Shown: positions 16,984-25,427 of the stretch, in pieces | How positions within the stretch are numbered: the first letter of the stretch is position 1 | Layout: the number at the start of each line of letters is the position of its first letter | Source of the DNA: an uncultured Clostridia bacterium | GTDB lineage: Bacteria; Bacillota; Clostridia; TANB77; CAG-508 | Direction: 5' to 3' | Length of the DNA: 36,260 nt | Assembly (NCBI GenBank): GCA_946529215.1 | Contig: CAMMZC010000014.1 | Location: 1 to 36,260 of the forward strand | Program-made: the position numbers and the translations under genes | Notes under the pieces: generated by a model | The model's input: the letters and a program-made list of their open reading frames with translations, nothing else | Databases searched by the model: none | What the model was told of the DNA's origin: nothing

Positions 16984-19335
16984 ATGATGAAAATAATAGA
17001 TGCATTTTTAAAAAAACTAAATGTTAATCGAAACACTTTTTTTACATATATTTTTACTCTTTTAACTATATATGTTGCAGTAGACAGAATAGTTGAAATG
17101 ATGATAATGATATTTACTGGTATTGGTGTTAATTATTGGAACCCAATTATATATACATTAGCTCTTTCTTTTCCAGTATTTGCATATTCATTTGCTGGAA
17201 GCTCATCATATGCGGATAATAGAGCATCAAAAGTTACAATGTTTTATATATTTGCTATTGGTTTTTATATAATTGCTCTATCATTATTTACACAATACTT
17301 AAATGCAGGTGCCTGGTTACTTTTTATGTCTTCTAAAAACTTTGTGCCAATAGTAACAAACTTTTCAGAATTAATTAGACCGGCATTTAGAGCAATCTCA
17401 CTATACTTACCAATTACTACATTTTATCCATTTATAAAATCAATTCTTCTTAATGTTGATGACACACAAGCTATAATCAAATCTCTATGGGACTTTAGTG
17501 GAATAAATTTATCAGACCAAAAAGCAAAACATGGACCTTATGCATGTGATGTAACTGTATTTAAAGATTTCGACACAGGCAAGAAAATAAAACTTGTTGA
17601 AGACAGAAGATTTCAATCAACACTTGTTTGTGGTGGTTCAGGAACAGGTAAAACTTCAATGATTTTCGAACCAATTATTGCACAAGATATTGAAAAAAAA
17701 TATTTCTTTACAGAAGCTTCAAAAGAACTTGGATTTACAGCTTTAAAAACAGGAATAGCAAGTCTTAGTGCACCATATAGTGATGAGTATTTAAATAAAA
17801 ACTTTAATTTAAATATGCTTACACCAACTTTTGGAAAAGATGCATTATTTAATACATTTGTAAAAAAGATGGTAATCGCAACATCACCACATAATATTTA
17901 CAAAAATATTGGTGTTACATATATGTCGCCTGACTATGAAACACTAGACCAAATGATGAAGGTATGTAATAATTACAATGTAGGATATACATTAATTGAC
18001 CCTTCCCAACCAGAAAAATCAATAGGTTTGAACCCATTTGTATATGAAGACCCTACAAGAATTGCAATTATTATTTCTTCTTCTTTACAAAGTATTTCTT
18101 CAGATGAAGCATCTGAAATGAAAGATTTATATAAAGAAGAAACTTCTCTACAAATACTTGAAAATCTTGCTATTTTGCTTAAAGTTATTTATCCCAAAAT
18201 GCATGATGGAGTACTTCCAAATATGGAAGATTTATTATCACTTCTATCTAATTTCGAATTAGTAGAAAAAATGTGCAAAATATTGGAAAAAGATGAAGAA
18301 CTTTCAGAAAAATATTCAATGGAACTTTCATTTTTTAAAAGAGCATTTTTTGCAAACAGTCCAGCTATAGAAGATACAAGAAAAGATGCCTTCCAAGTTG
18401 CAAGTAGACTAGAAAATTTACTTAGAGCTCCTAAAATAAGAAATATCTTATGCAACAGACATGAAAACATTAATTTTGATGATGTATTAAAAAATGGTGA
18501 ATTCTTATTTGTATGTACAAGACGAGGAGATTCAGGAAAAGTTGGACATAAAGCTTTTGGATTATTCTTCCTACTTTCAATGCAAAATGCAGTACTATCA
18601 AGACCTGGAAGTGAAAAATCTAGAATTCCTCATTTCTTATATATAGATGAATTTCCAGATTTTATCAGTAAAGACACAGAAACAATGTTTACAATGTATA
18701 GAAAATATCGTGTAGCAACAACAATTTCAGCACAAAGCATTTCACAATTCGCTTTACCTGATGACAAAGATAATTATAATAGTATAGTACTTGCAAATTG
18801 TGGAAACAAAATATATACAGGTGGATCAACACCATACGAAGAACTTGAATGGTGGTCTAATGAAATTGGTAAATGGAAACAATGGAAAATTGAACAAGAT
18901 TTTGATGGAAAAACAGGTAAAATGAGTTCAACTTTTAAATCTCCAAAAAAATCATACGAAATCAAAATGCCTTGGAACAGATTACAAGCACTTGGCCAAA
19001 AAGACTGTGGATACAAGATTTTAAATGATGGCGGAAAATTTAATAATGGACAAGGTGTTATGAGCTATATGTCTTCTAAATATAAAGAAAAACATTCAGG
19101 CAAAAAATATAAATTTTCTAATTACAGTCATGGAACTTCTTCTGGAGATGTAGAAGATGATTCAAATAGAAATGACAAAAATGGTATAAGTGGCAAAATT
19201 AGTTCATCACCACATACAACAATAAACAACAAGGGCTATGCAGAAATTGATCCAATTCAATATCCTGATACAAAATATTCTTTTGATAAAGAAGAAGGCG
19301 CAATTATAATTGATTTAAAAAATGATAAGAAATAA
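16984..19335 (+). CDS. VirD4/TraG-type type IV coupling ATPase
   Basis: The 783-residue protein is a member of the VirD4/TraG/TraD family, membrane-bound hexameric ATPases that hand DNA or protein substrates to type IV secretion or conjugation systems. The N-terminal 150 residues contain about four hydrophobic spans. The cytosolic part has a Walker A motif 'GGSGTGKTS' (217-225), Walker B 'FLYIDEFPDF' (Asp-Glu at 555-556), and 'TTISAQSISQFALPD' after it, as in VirD4. The C-terminus is polar and Ser/Asn-rich. It starts ATGATG behind GAGAGG and has its own promoter and terminator. No relaxase, VirB4 or pilus gene is visible, and codon use matches the neighbours, so it looks like a resident orphan. 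Confidence 0.88.
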   Translation: MMKIIDAFLKKLNVNRNTFFTYIFTLLTIYVAVDRIVEMMIMIFTGIGVNYWNPIIYTLALSFPVFAYSFAGSSSYADNRASKVTMFYIFAIGFYIIALSLFTQYLNAGAWLLFMSSKNFVPIVTNFSELIRPAFRAISLYLPITTFYPFIKSILLNVDDTQAIIKSLWDFSGINLSDQKAKHGPYACDVTVFKDFDTGKKIKLVEDRRFQSTLVCGGSGTGKTSMIFEPIIAQDIEKKYFFTEASKELGFTALKTGIASLSAPYSDEYLNKNFNLNMLTPTFGKDALFNTFVKKMVIATSPHNIYKNIGVTYMSPDYETLDQMMKVCNNYNVGYTLIDPSQPEKSIGLNPFVYEDPTRIAIIISSSLQSISSDEASEMKDLYKEETSLQILENLAILLKVIYPKMHDGVLPNMEDLLSLLSNFELVEKMCKILEKDEELSEKYSMELSFFKRAFFANSPAIEDTRKDAFQVASRLENLLRAPKIRNILCNRHENINFDDVLKNGEFLFVCTRRGDSGKVGHKAFGLFFLLSMQNAVLSRPGSEKSRIPHFLYIDEFPDFISKDTETMFTMYRKYRVATTISAQSISQFALPDDKDNYNSIVLANCGNKIYTGGSTPYEELEWWSNEIGKWKQWKIEQDFDGKTGKMSSTFKSPKKSYEIKMPWNRLQALGQKDCGYKILNDGGKFNNGQGVMSYMSSKYKEKHSGKKYKFSNYSHGTSSGDVEDDSNRNDKNGISGKISSSPHTTINNKGYAEIDPIQYPDTKYSFDKEEGAIIIDLKNDKK

Positions 19336-19369
19336 TTTATATAAAAAATAAATTTTAAATAATATTATA

Positions 19370-19403
19370 AGAGATACGAGCCACTAACTCGTATCTCTTT
19401 TTT
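19370..19403 (+). terminator. Rho-independent terminator of the coupling-ATPase gene
   Basis: An 11-bp perfect stem (AGAGATACGAG and its complement) with a 7-nt loop runs into a T run. Confidence 0.9.
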
Positions 19404-19533
19404 AGTCAAAAAAAGAAGATTAGTCGATGCAAATGAAAAGCGATTGCATTATACTTTGTTTTATTATAAAATATAAGCGAAAATTTAATATATTTATCTA
19501 TTAAAAAATTTTTAAAATTTTTTTAAAAAAGTA

Positions 19534-19561
19534 TTGACAAATTTCAAAAACGTGATATAAT
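19534..19561 (+). promoter_or_regulatory. Promoter of tRNA-Gly
   Basis: Consensus TTGACA (19534-19539) and TATAAT (19556-19561) with a 16-nt spacer, 20 nt before the tRNA. Confidence 0.85.
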
Positions 19562-19581
19562 AATAAATGTGTTAAGGAATT

Positions 19582-19655
19582 GCAGGTGTAGTTCAATGGT
19601 AGAACCCTAGCCTTCCAAGCTAGCTACGTGGGTTCGATTCCCACTACCTGCTCCA
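19582..19655 (+). tRNA. tRNA-Gly (TCC)
   Basis: A full cloverleaf: acceptor GCAGGTG pairs with TACCTGC (one G-U), D-loop 'AGTTCAATGGTAGA', anticodon stem CTAGC/GCTAG with loop CTTCCAA (anticodon TCC, reads GGA), T-loop GTTCGATTC, and an encoded CCA end. A strong consensus promoter precedes it and a terminator follows, so it is transcribed as a single-gene unit. Confidence 0.97.
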
Positions 19656-19663
19656 ATTTATTA

Positions 19664-19700
19664 AAACTTACGAACTTGTAAAAGTTTCGTAAGTTTTTTT
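19664..19700 (+). terminator. Terminator of tRNA-Gly
   Basis: AAACTTACGAA and its complement form a long stem with one bulge, followed by seven T residues. Confidence 0.88.
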
Positions 19701-20168
19701 ATTAGAATTATTTTTTAACTAATCAAAATAAGTGTCCAAAAATCAAATGAGCTTTCTAATCAACTTATACCCAATTTTTAGCCTATTTTTAATCTTTTAT
19801 CTTGTTAAGTCTCTAAAATTTTCGTCTTTAAGCTTTTATTTAATTATATATCAAAATAACTTATGTTTTCTTACATAATTTTTACTTTTAAGTGATCTTA
19901 TCATAAAACTCCATAAATAAAACATCTTTTGATAGAAACACAATAATTCATTTTAATGCATCTTTGAGATAGTTTTATTCAAAAGAAAAATCAGTATAAT
20001 TTTCCAAATTTAGTAAATACTAAATTCAAAACAATTCTATTAAATTTCTTTTATTATTATATATATTCAGGCTTATTTACAACTACATAAATCCAAGACT
20101 TAGCCTTGAAACTCCAGAAAAATCTAGCAATTCGCTTTATTTAATAGAGAAAGAAAGGAACTATTTTA
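19701..20168. other. 468-bp non-coding region upstream of the ger operon
   Basis: No gene is supported here. It contains a lone TATAAT (19995-20000) with a poor -35, a perfect 9-bp inverted repeat just after it (20007-20026), and the gerA ribosome site AAAGGAA near the end. I looked for a sigma-G type promoter and could not identify one with confidence. Confidence 0.5.
20007..20026. repeat. Operator-like inverted repeat after a TATAAT box
   Basis: AATTTAGTA, AA, then TACTAAATT: a perfect 9-bp inverted repeat beginning 6 bp downstream of TATAAT (19995-20000), about where transcription would start. It lies 140 bp before gerA. Confidence 0.4.
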
Positions 20169-21842
20169 ATGAACATTAAAAAAATATTTAAATATGAGCC
20201 ACAACATGAATATGACTTTAACATACAAACAACTGAAAATGCAACTGTTCAAGATTTAAATACTGAAAAAATAGATAAAAAAGTAAATACATCCTTACAA
20301 GTAAATCTTGAATTTATGCAATCTGAATTTAATAGTTTAATAAGTAGTGATGTTATAATTAGAAAATTTTCTTTAATCTGTAAAAATCAAAAATATAAAG
20401 CATTTTTAATTTTTATTGATGGTATGGCAGATTCTCTTAATATTAATCACTTTGTTTTAAAACCTCTAATGCAAAGAAACCAAAACAATACGTATATATC
20501 ACAAAATTCTAACCCCACTCCAGCTTCAAAAAATAAAAAAAATTTGCCACAAAATTCCACAGCTTTTGCAAATTATATTTACAATCGTCTTATACCATAC
20601 AATAATCTTTCACAGGAAATTGAATTTGAAAAAATTATTTCTGATATAAACTCTGGAAACTGCATACTTTTTGTAGATACTTTAAATATCGCATTTGATA
20701 TAGATGCCAAGGGGTTTAAGCAAAGAAGCATAGATAGACCTCAAATTGAAAATGTTATCAAAGGTCCTCAAGAAGCTTTTGTAGAAAACATTAGAACAAA
20801 CACCTCTCTTCTTAGAAGACTAGTAAATAACCAAAATCTCATAATAGAAAGTGTTGAAATTGGTAAACTTAGTAAAACTAAATGCGCTTTATGTTATTTA
20901 CAAAATATTGCAAATGGTGATTTAATTGCAGAAGCTAAATTTAGATTAAATAATATTTCAATAGATAGTCTAATATCTTCAGGAGAACTTGAACAACTTA
21001 TTCAAGATGGTCCAAGTGCAGGAATTCCACAAATTCTATCAACTGAAAGACCTGATAAATGCGTAAAAGCTATGTATCAAGGAAGAGCCATAATACTGGT
21101 AAATGGTAACCCTTATGCTTTAATTATTCCATCTGTTATGACAGATTTTCTTGCTTCTCCTGAAGACTCAAATTTGGTTCCACTATTTGCAAATTTTTTA
21201 AAAGCAATAAGGTTAATTGCTTTTATTATTACATTACTGCTTCCTGGAATGTATATTGCTGTAACTAATTTTCATCAGGAACTCTTCCCTACTGAACTTC
21301 TCTTTTCTATTTTGGTTGCAAGAGAAAATGTTCCTTTTCCAATAATTTTTGAACTCTTACTAATGGAAGTTTCATTTGAGCTAATTCGTGAAGGTGGACT
21401 TAGAACTCCCTCTGCAATTGGTTCAACTCTTGGAATTGTTGGTGCTTTAATTTTAGGTGATGCAGCGGTTGCAGCTAATGTAGTAAGTCCAATACTAATT
21501 ATTGTTGTTGCAATAACAGGACTTTCATCTTTTGTAATTCCAAACTTTTCTTTTGGATTTCACTTAAGAGTTTATAGATTCATATTTACTATTTTAGGTT
21601 ATATTTGCGGATTTCTCGGAATAGGAATTGGAATTTATGTGTATTTAGCAACTATTTGTAGTATTAAATGTTTTGGTGTTGCTTATGTTTCACCTATTTC
21701 GCCAAATATTTCTGGCTTTAGCTTAAAATATTTTGTTCCTCCTTTTTGGAAACAAGAATACAGAAATGACTTTTTGGCACCAAAGAAGCAAGTTGCTCAA
21801 AGTAAGTACAGCATGCACTGGAAAAAAAACGTTAAAGAATAA
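20169..21842 (+). CDS. gerA: Spore germinant receptor subunit A (GerA family)
   Basis: This 557-residue protein is the A subunit of a nutrient germinant receptor in the inner spore membrane. The N-terminal soluble domain (to about residue 340) contains the family motif 'GPQEAFVENIRTNTSLLRR'. The membrane part holds 'EGGLRTPSAIGSTLGIVGAL', 'AAVAANVVSPILIIVVAITG' and 'SSFVIPNFSFGFHLRVYRF', all family hallmarks, with about five spans. A Pro/Ser/Asn/Lys-rich linker lies near residues 105-135. Length is normal (480-560). AAAGGAA is 9 nt before the ATG. It is followed by B and C subunit genes, the usual receptor operon. The ligand cannot be predicted from sequence. Confidence 0.96.
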   Translation: MNIKKIFKYEPQHEYDFNIQTTENATVQDLNTEKIDKKVNTSLQVNLEFMQSEFNSLISSDVIIRKFSLICKNQKYKAFLIFIDGMADSLNINHFVLKPLMQRNQNNTYISQNSNPTPASKNKKNLPQNSTAFANYIYNRLIPYNNLSQEIEFEKIISDINSGNCILFVDTLNIAFDIDAKGFKQRSIDRPQIENVIKGPQEAFVENIRTNTSLLRRLVNNQNLIIESVEIGKLSKTKCALCYLQNIANGDLIAEAKFRLNNISIDSLISSGELEQLIQDGPSAGIPQILSTERPDKCVKAMYQGRAIILVNGNPYALIIPSVMTDFLASPEDSNLVPLFANFLKAIRLIAFIITLLLPGMYIAVTNFHQELFPTELLFSILVARENVPFPIIFELLLMEVSFELIREGGLRTPSAIGSTLGIVGALILGDAAVAANVVSPILIIVVAITGLSSFVIPNFSFGFHLRVYRFIFTILGYICGFLGIGIGIYVYLATICSIKCFGVAYVSPISPNISGFSLKYFVPPFWKQEYRNDFLAPKKQVAQSKYSMHWKKNVKE

Positions 21843-21870
21843 TTAAAATATGCGAGGAGGCTTTAAGAAA

Positions 21871-22962
21871 ATGGAAAAAATAAATAATAAAGAAGCAATT
21901 TCTCTAACTATAAGCTGTAGCCTGGGTATTACAGTTTTTATATCTAGTCAAATTATAGCTTCGGAATGTCTATCTTCGAGTCTTATAAATACTGGATTTA
22001 TAAGTTTAATAGCAATGGGGTTAACTCTTATAATTTGCATGCTCTACAAAAAATTTATAGGAATAAGTTTTTTAGACATTACAGAATTTGTTGGAGGCAA
22101 ATTTTTAAAATTTATTGTAGGCTCAGCTTTTTTGTTTTACTTTATTTTTACTTTAGCTATTGTTTTGTGTAAAGCCGTGAATTGCTTGCAAATTGTATAT
22201 TATCCGATGACTCACCCCAACTACACAGTTTTACTTTTTGTAATTACAGCAGCAATTGCATGTAACCTAAAAAATAACGGATTTTTAAGGGCTACTTTTA
22301 TAATAGTTCCAATTGTTATTGTTGCAATATTTTTTATATTTGTTGGAAATCTAAAAAATTTTAATTACGAAAATATTTTTCCAATAATGGGAAATGGCAT
22401 AAGAGCTACTTTTTTTGAAGGAACTACAAATCTTTTTACTTTTGGTGGAATTGCATATATACTTTTTTTGCCACAAAATTTAAAAAGACCTGATAAATTC
22501 ATGTCTATCTCATTAATATCAATAGCAATCTCTAGTATATTACTTACATTCGTAACTGCAACAATTATATTAATGTTTAACAAAAATGTTACAAGTGGTC
22601 AACTCTTTCCATTATACATTGCAGTTCGCTATATTGAATTTGGTACTTTCTTTCAAAGACTTGACTCTGCATTTTTGCTTATAATGAATATAGCAATATG
22701 CTCTTTTTTAGGAATATATTCAAACCTTTGCCTTGGAATTATTAAAGAAATTACAAATATTTCAGATATAAAACCTGTAAGCTTTTGTTTCGCATTGCTA
22801 TTATATGCTTCAACAATACTTATAGATGCAAAATTTGAATTAGAATTTATGCAAAATACATTTTTTAAAGCTCTTTTCTTTAGTGTAATAGCTCTTGGAT
22901 TATTAATTCTAATTATAGCTAATTTAAAAAAAAGTTACAAAAAAATTGAAATTAACAACTAA
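21871..22962 (+). CDS. gerB: Spore germinant receptor subunit B (GerB family permease)
   Basis: The 363-residue product is the B subunit, a ten-helix membrane protein of the amino acid-polyamine transporter superfamily thought to bind the germinant. It begins 'NNKEAISLTISCSLGITVFI' as is usual for the family, and about ten hydrophobic spans follow to the C-terminus. I start at ATG 21871, not 21850, because GAGGAGG sits 11-17 nt before it, inside the codons of the longer form. It lies 28 nt after the A-subunit stop codon, so the genes are co-transcribed. Confidence 0.93.
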   Translation: MEKINNKEAISLTISCSLGITVFISSQIIASECLSSSLINTGFISLIAMGLTLIICMLYKKFIGISFLDITEFVGGKFLKFIVGSAFLFYFIFTLAIVLCKAVNCLQIVYYPMTHPNYTVLLFVITAAIACNLKNNGFLRATFIIVPIVIVAIFFIFVGNLKNFNYENIFPIMGNGIRATFFEGTTNLFTFGGIAYILFLPQNLKRPDKFMSISLISIAISSILLTFVTATIILMFNKNVTSGQLFPLYIAVRYIEFGTFFQRLDSAFLLIMNIAICSFLGIYSNLCLGIIKEITNISDIKPVSFCFALLLYASTILIDAKFELEFMQNTFFKALFFSVIALGLLILIIANLKKSYKKIEINN

Positions 22963-23038
22963 AAAATTAGTAATTTATAAATTAAAAAATATCAAAATTA
23001 TTAAATTTTTATCCTAAACGAAAGGAAATTTATAAAAA

Positions 23039-24364
23039 ATGAGTAAAAATATGTTAAAATTTTTTTTAATTGTAATATTAACTTTAGTATTTATGTATGC
23101 ATTTTCTACTTCATACACATCAGATAGTGTAGATAATATTTCTTATGTCATTGCTCTTGCGGTTGATGAAAATGATGGGGATCAAAATTTACAAGTTACT
23201 TTTGAGTTTATGGATACATCTACTTTTTCAAATGAAGGTTCTTCCGAGTCGAAAAGTGCAATAATAGATACAATTAATGCAACATCTATTAATAGTGCAA
23301 TAAACTTGCTTAATGCATATATTGGAAAGCAAGTGAATTTATCTCATTGCAAAGTAGTAGTTTTTTCTGATAAAATTGCTCAAAAAGGTATTAGTGCTGA
23401 AGTATCTGAACTTATGAATAACATACAAGTAAGACCTTCTACTAATCTTATTATTTGCAAAGGAAATGCTTTAGAATATATCCAAAATTCTACTTCTCAA
23501 CTTGAAAAAATCTTAACCAAATATTATGACATTTTTCCTAATAGTAGTGAATACACAGGTTATACTTCAAATATTATGATTGGAGAATTTTATAATTACT
23601 TAACTACAAAAGAATGTGGAAATTTGGCGATTTTAGGTGGACTTAATCCCACTATTTCTCCATCAAATTCATCAGGAAATCCTTCAAACGAATCGGCTGA
23701 CGGAAGTTCTAGTGGAGAATCGTCTAAAGGTTCTTCTGAGAAAGAAAAGCCTAAAGAAAAACCTGACAACTGTACTCCTATTTCTAAAATAATTTCTGGA
23801 AATGCCCCTATTTTAGGTGAAAGAGGAACAGAAAACATTGGACTTGCTGTAATGAAAGATGGAGTTTATCTTGGCGACTTGACAGCAGAAGAAACTCTAT
23901 GTCACACCTTAATTAGTGGAGAAGTAAATTCTTTTTTACTTACAATAAATAATACAAAAATATTTAAAAATTATCTAGATATCGAGCTTTTTGAAAATAT
24001 GAGTCCAAAAATATCTGTAGAAATAGAAAATGATAATCCTAAAATTAATATTAATATTAAATTAGTCGGAAGAATAAGTGGAATTAAGGATGGAATAAAT
24101 TATTCTGATGAACAAAGTAACTTAGATCTTGAAAAAATTTCAAAAGTAACTGAAGAAACTATAGAAAAATGTATTACAGATTACCTAAACAAAACTTCTA
24201 CTGAATTTAAATGTGACATTGATTATTTTTATAATTATGCTAAACGTAGATTTTTTACAGTGCAGGATTGGAAAAATTATGATTGGTCATCTAAATACAC
24301 AAATAGCAAATTTAACGTTAATGTAGAAGCTAAAGTTTATTATAGCCTATTGCATTCAGATTAA
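23039..24364 (+). CDS. gerC: Spore germinant receptor subunit C (Ger(x)C family), no lipobox
   Basis: The 441-residue protein is the C subunit, which in B. subtilis is a lipoprotein on the outer face of the inner spore membrane. Family features include 'YVIALAVDENDGDQNLQVTF' after the leader and the C-terminal domain ending 'FTVQDWKNYDWSSKY'. The leader (about 5-24) is hydrophobic, but no Cys follows it: the usual GC lipobox is replaced by 'AFSTSYTSDSVDN', so it is probably held by an uncleaved helix or is secreted. Residues 204-242 form a Ser/Gly/Asn/Lys-rich insert that looks like a flexible spacer within the middle of the protein. AAAGGAAA precedes the ATG. It lies 76 nt after the B gene. 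Confidence 0.92.
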   Translation: MSKNMLKFFLIVILTLVFMYAFSTSYTSDSVDNISYVIALAVDENDGDQNLQVTFEFMDTSTFSNEGSSESKSAIIDTINATSINSAINLLNAYIGKQVNLSHCKVVVFSDKIAQKGISAEVSELMNNIQVRPSTNLIICKGNALEYIQNSTSQLEKILTKYYDIFPNSSEYTGYTSNIMIGEFYNYLTTKECGNLAILGGLNPTISPSNSSGNPSNESADGSSSGESSKGSSEKEKPKEKPDNCTPISKIISGNAPILGERGTENIGLAVMKDGVYLGDLTAEETLCHTLISGEVNSFLLTINNTKIFKNYLDIELFENMSPKISVEIENDNPKININIKLVGRISGIKDGINYSDEQSNLDLEKISKVTEETIEKCITDYLNKTSTEFKCDIDYFYNYAKRRFFTVQDWKNYDWSSKYTNSKFNVNVEAKVYYSLLHSD

Positions 24365-24394
24365 TTTTAAAAATCTTTTGAGAGGATGAAAAGA

Positions 24395-24574
24395 ATGAAT
24401 ACGATTTTCACAAAAATATTTTTTTTAATTTTTACTATATTTATTTTTTTATATACCTGTTCTTATGCAAGTTTTGAAATAACTAAAAAAAACAATCTAA
24501 GTGGAGGAATTGTAGTTTTTATGTTTTCTCTAGTTAGTCTAGTTTTTAGCAATATTATGTTTTTTATGTCTTAA
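24395..24574 (+). CDS. Small two-helix membrane protein, candidate receptor D subunit
   Basis: The 59-residue protein is almost wholly hydrophobic: a first helix or signal-like segment (about 6-24), a short polar stretch 'SFEITKKNNLSGG', and a second helix (about 40-58). In Bacillus, GerA-type operons often carry a fourth 'D' gene for a two-helix protein of about 75-80 residues that modulates germination; this gene has that position and topology, though it is shorter. I use ATG 24395 because GAGAGG lies 9 nt before it and touches the upstream ATG (24386). It starts about 30 nt after gerC, so it is in the operon. Subunit identity is an inference from position and topology. Confidence 0.7.
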   Translation: MNTIFTKIFFLIFTIFIFLYTCSYASFEITKKNNLSGGIVVFMFSLVSLVFSNIMFFMS

Positions 24575-24585
24575 TAAAAATCACA

Positions 24586-24596
24586 TTTTGTCGAAA
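24586..24596 (+). promoter_or_regulatory. Spo0A-box-like sequence upstream of yabG
   Basis: TTTTGTCGAAA matches the Spo0A binding consensus (core TGTCGAA) without mismatch. It lies 94 bp before the yabG start, overlapping a sequence like a sigma-K promoter (CAC at 24582-24584, CATAGAATTA at 24602-24611). Confidence 0.35.
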
Positions 24597-24623
24597 TATA
24601 TCATAGAATTAAATAGACATCAT

Positions 24624-24656
24624 TGTTACTAAATATAAATTAATATTATAGTAACA
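24624..24656. repeat. Stem-loop upstream of yabG
   Basis: TGTTACTA and TAGTAACA form a perfect 8-bp outer stem, extended by AATAT/ATATT inside with one bulge. It ends 34 nt before yabG and could be in its leader or help end the ger transcript. No T run follows directly. Confidence 0.45.
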
Positions 24657-24689
24657 TATCATTTTAGGAATATTTAAGGAATGATATAT

Positions 24690-25262
24690 ATGGACAAAAC
24701 TAGTAAATTACAATATATTACCGGAAAAATATTACATTTAGATGGTGATAGAAGATATAGCGAAAAATCTTTTAGGTATTATCAAAAAATGGGACTAACA
24801 GCAGTTGTAAAAAACATTCCTGAATACAAACAGCCACAGCTAGTATATAGTTTATTATCTTATTATAACCCTGATATACTTATTGTAACAGGTCATGATG
24901 GAATGATAAAAAAAGGAAAAAAATTTAATGATATATATAATTACAAAAATTCCAAATATTTTATAGAAACTGTAAAAGAAGCACGAAGATATGAAAGAAA
25001 TAGTGGAAAGAATTTAGTTATTTTTGCTGGTGCATGTGAAAGTTATTTTGAAGCTCTTATGATGGCAGGAGCAAATTTTGCTTCCTCCCCTTCAAGAATT
25101 ATGATAGATTTTTTTGATCCACTTGTAATTGCAAAAAAAGTTGCTACAACAGATCATTTTAAATATATAACAATAGAAGATTTAGAAAATGAATTAAGAG
25201 ACGGAAAAAGAGGTGTAGACGGAATTGGAGCCTCTGGAAAAAAGCATATAATACTCGTGTAA
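24690..25262 (+). CDS. yabG: Sporulation-specific protease YabG, catalytic domain only
   Basis: YabG is a cysteine protease active in spore-coat assembly and, in Clostridioides, in processing germination proteins. The 190-residue product aligns with the C-terminal two thirds of known YabG: 'GKILHLDGD', 'DILIVTGHDG' (H69), 'FAGACESYFEAL' (C116) and 'GANFASSPSR'. The His and Cys match the reported catalytic pair. B. subtilis YabG has about 290 residues; the N-terminal roughly 90-residue SH3/KOW-like region is missing here. Only about 115 nt separates this start from the previous gene, so it is not hidden upstream. ATG 24690 has AAGGA 8-9 nt before it, whereas ATG 24681 touches it. Position next to veg is conserved. 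Confidence 0.9.
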   Translation: MDKTSKLQYITGKILHLDGDRRYSEKSFRYYQKMGLTAVVKNIPEYKQPQLVYSLLSYYNPDILIVTGHDGMIKKGKKFNDIYNYKNSKYFIETVKEARRYERNSGKNLVIFAGACESYFEALMMAGANFASSPSRIMIDFFDPLVIAKKVATTDHFKYITIEDLENELRDGKRGVDGIGASGKKHIILV

Positions 25263-25298
25263 CATTCTTGTAACACAAATGTAATATAAATGTAATAT
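25258..25298. repeat. Four TGTAA motifs at exact 11-bp spacing
   Basis: TGTAA occurs at 25258, 25269, 25280 and 25291. The last units are near-identical 11-mers (AAATGTAATAT twice, 25277-25287 and 25288-25298). The first copy overlaps the yabG stop codon. The array ends about 70 bp before the veg -35 hexamer. Confidence 0.6.
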
Positions 25299-25331
25299 TT
25301 AAGGTTTCGACTTATTTTTTCTTAGAGTAGC

Positions 25332-25368
25332 AAGAGGTACAACGATTTTTCAAAATTGTACCTCTTTT
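25332..25368 (+). terminator. Terminator of yabG
   Basis: AAGAGGTACAA (25332-25342) pairs with TTGTACCTCTT (25356-25366), followed by a short T run that merges with the -35 hexamer of veg. Confidence 0.75.
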
Positions 25369-25395
25369 GACATTTTATGTATATTGTGATAAAAT
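25367..25395 (+). promoter_or_regulatory. Strong sigma-A promoter of veg
   Basis: TTGACA (25367-25372), a 17-nt spacer ending in TTGTGA, and TAAAAT (25390-25395). The B. subtilis veg promoter is likewise a strong vegetative promoter. Confidence 0.88.
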
Positions 25396-25427
25396 TCATT
25401 TATAAATATTGAAGTGAAGGTGATTAT

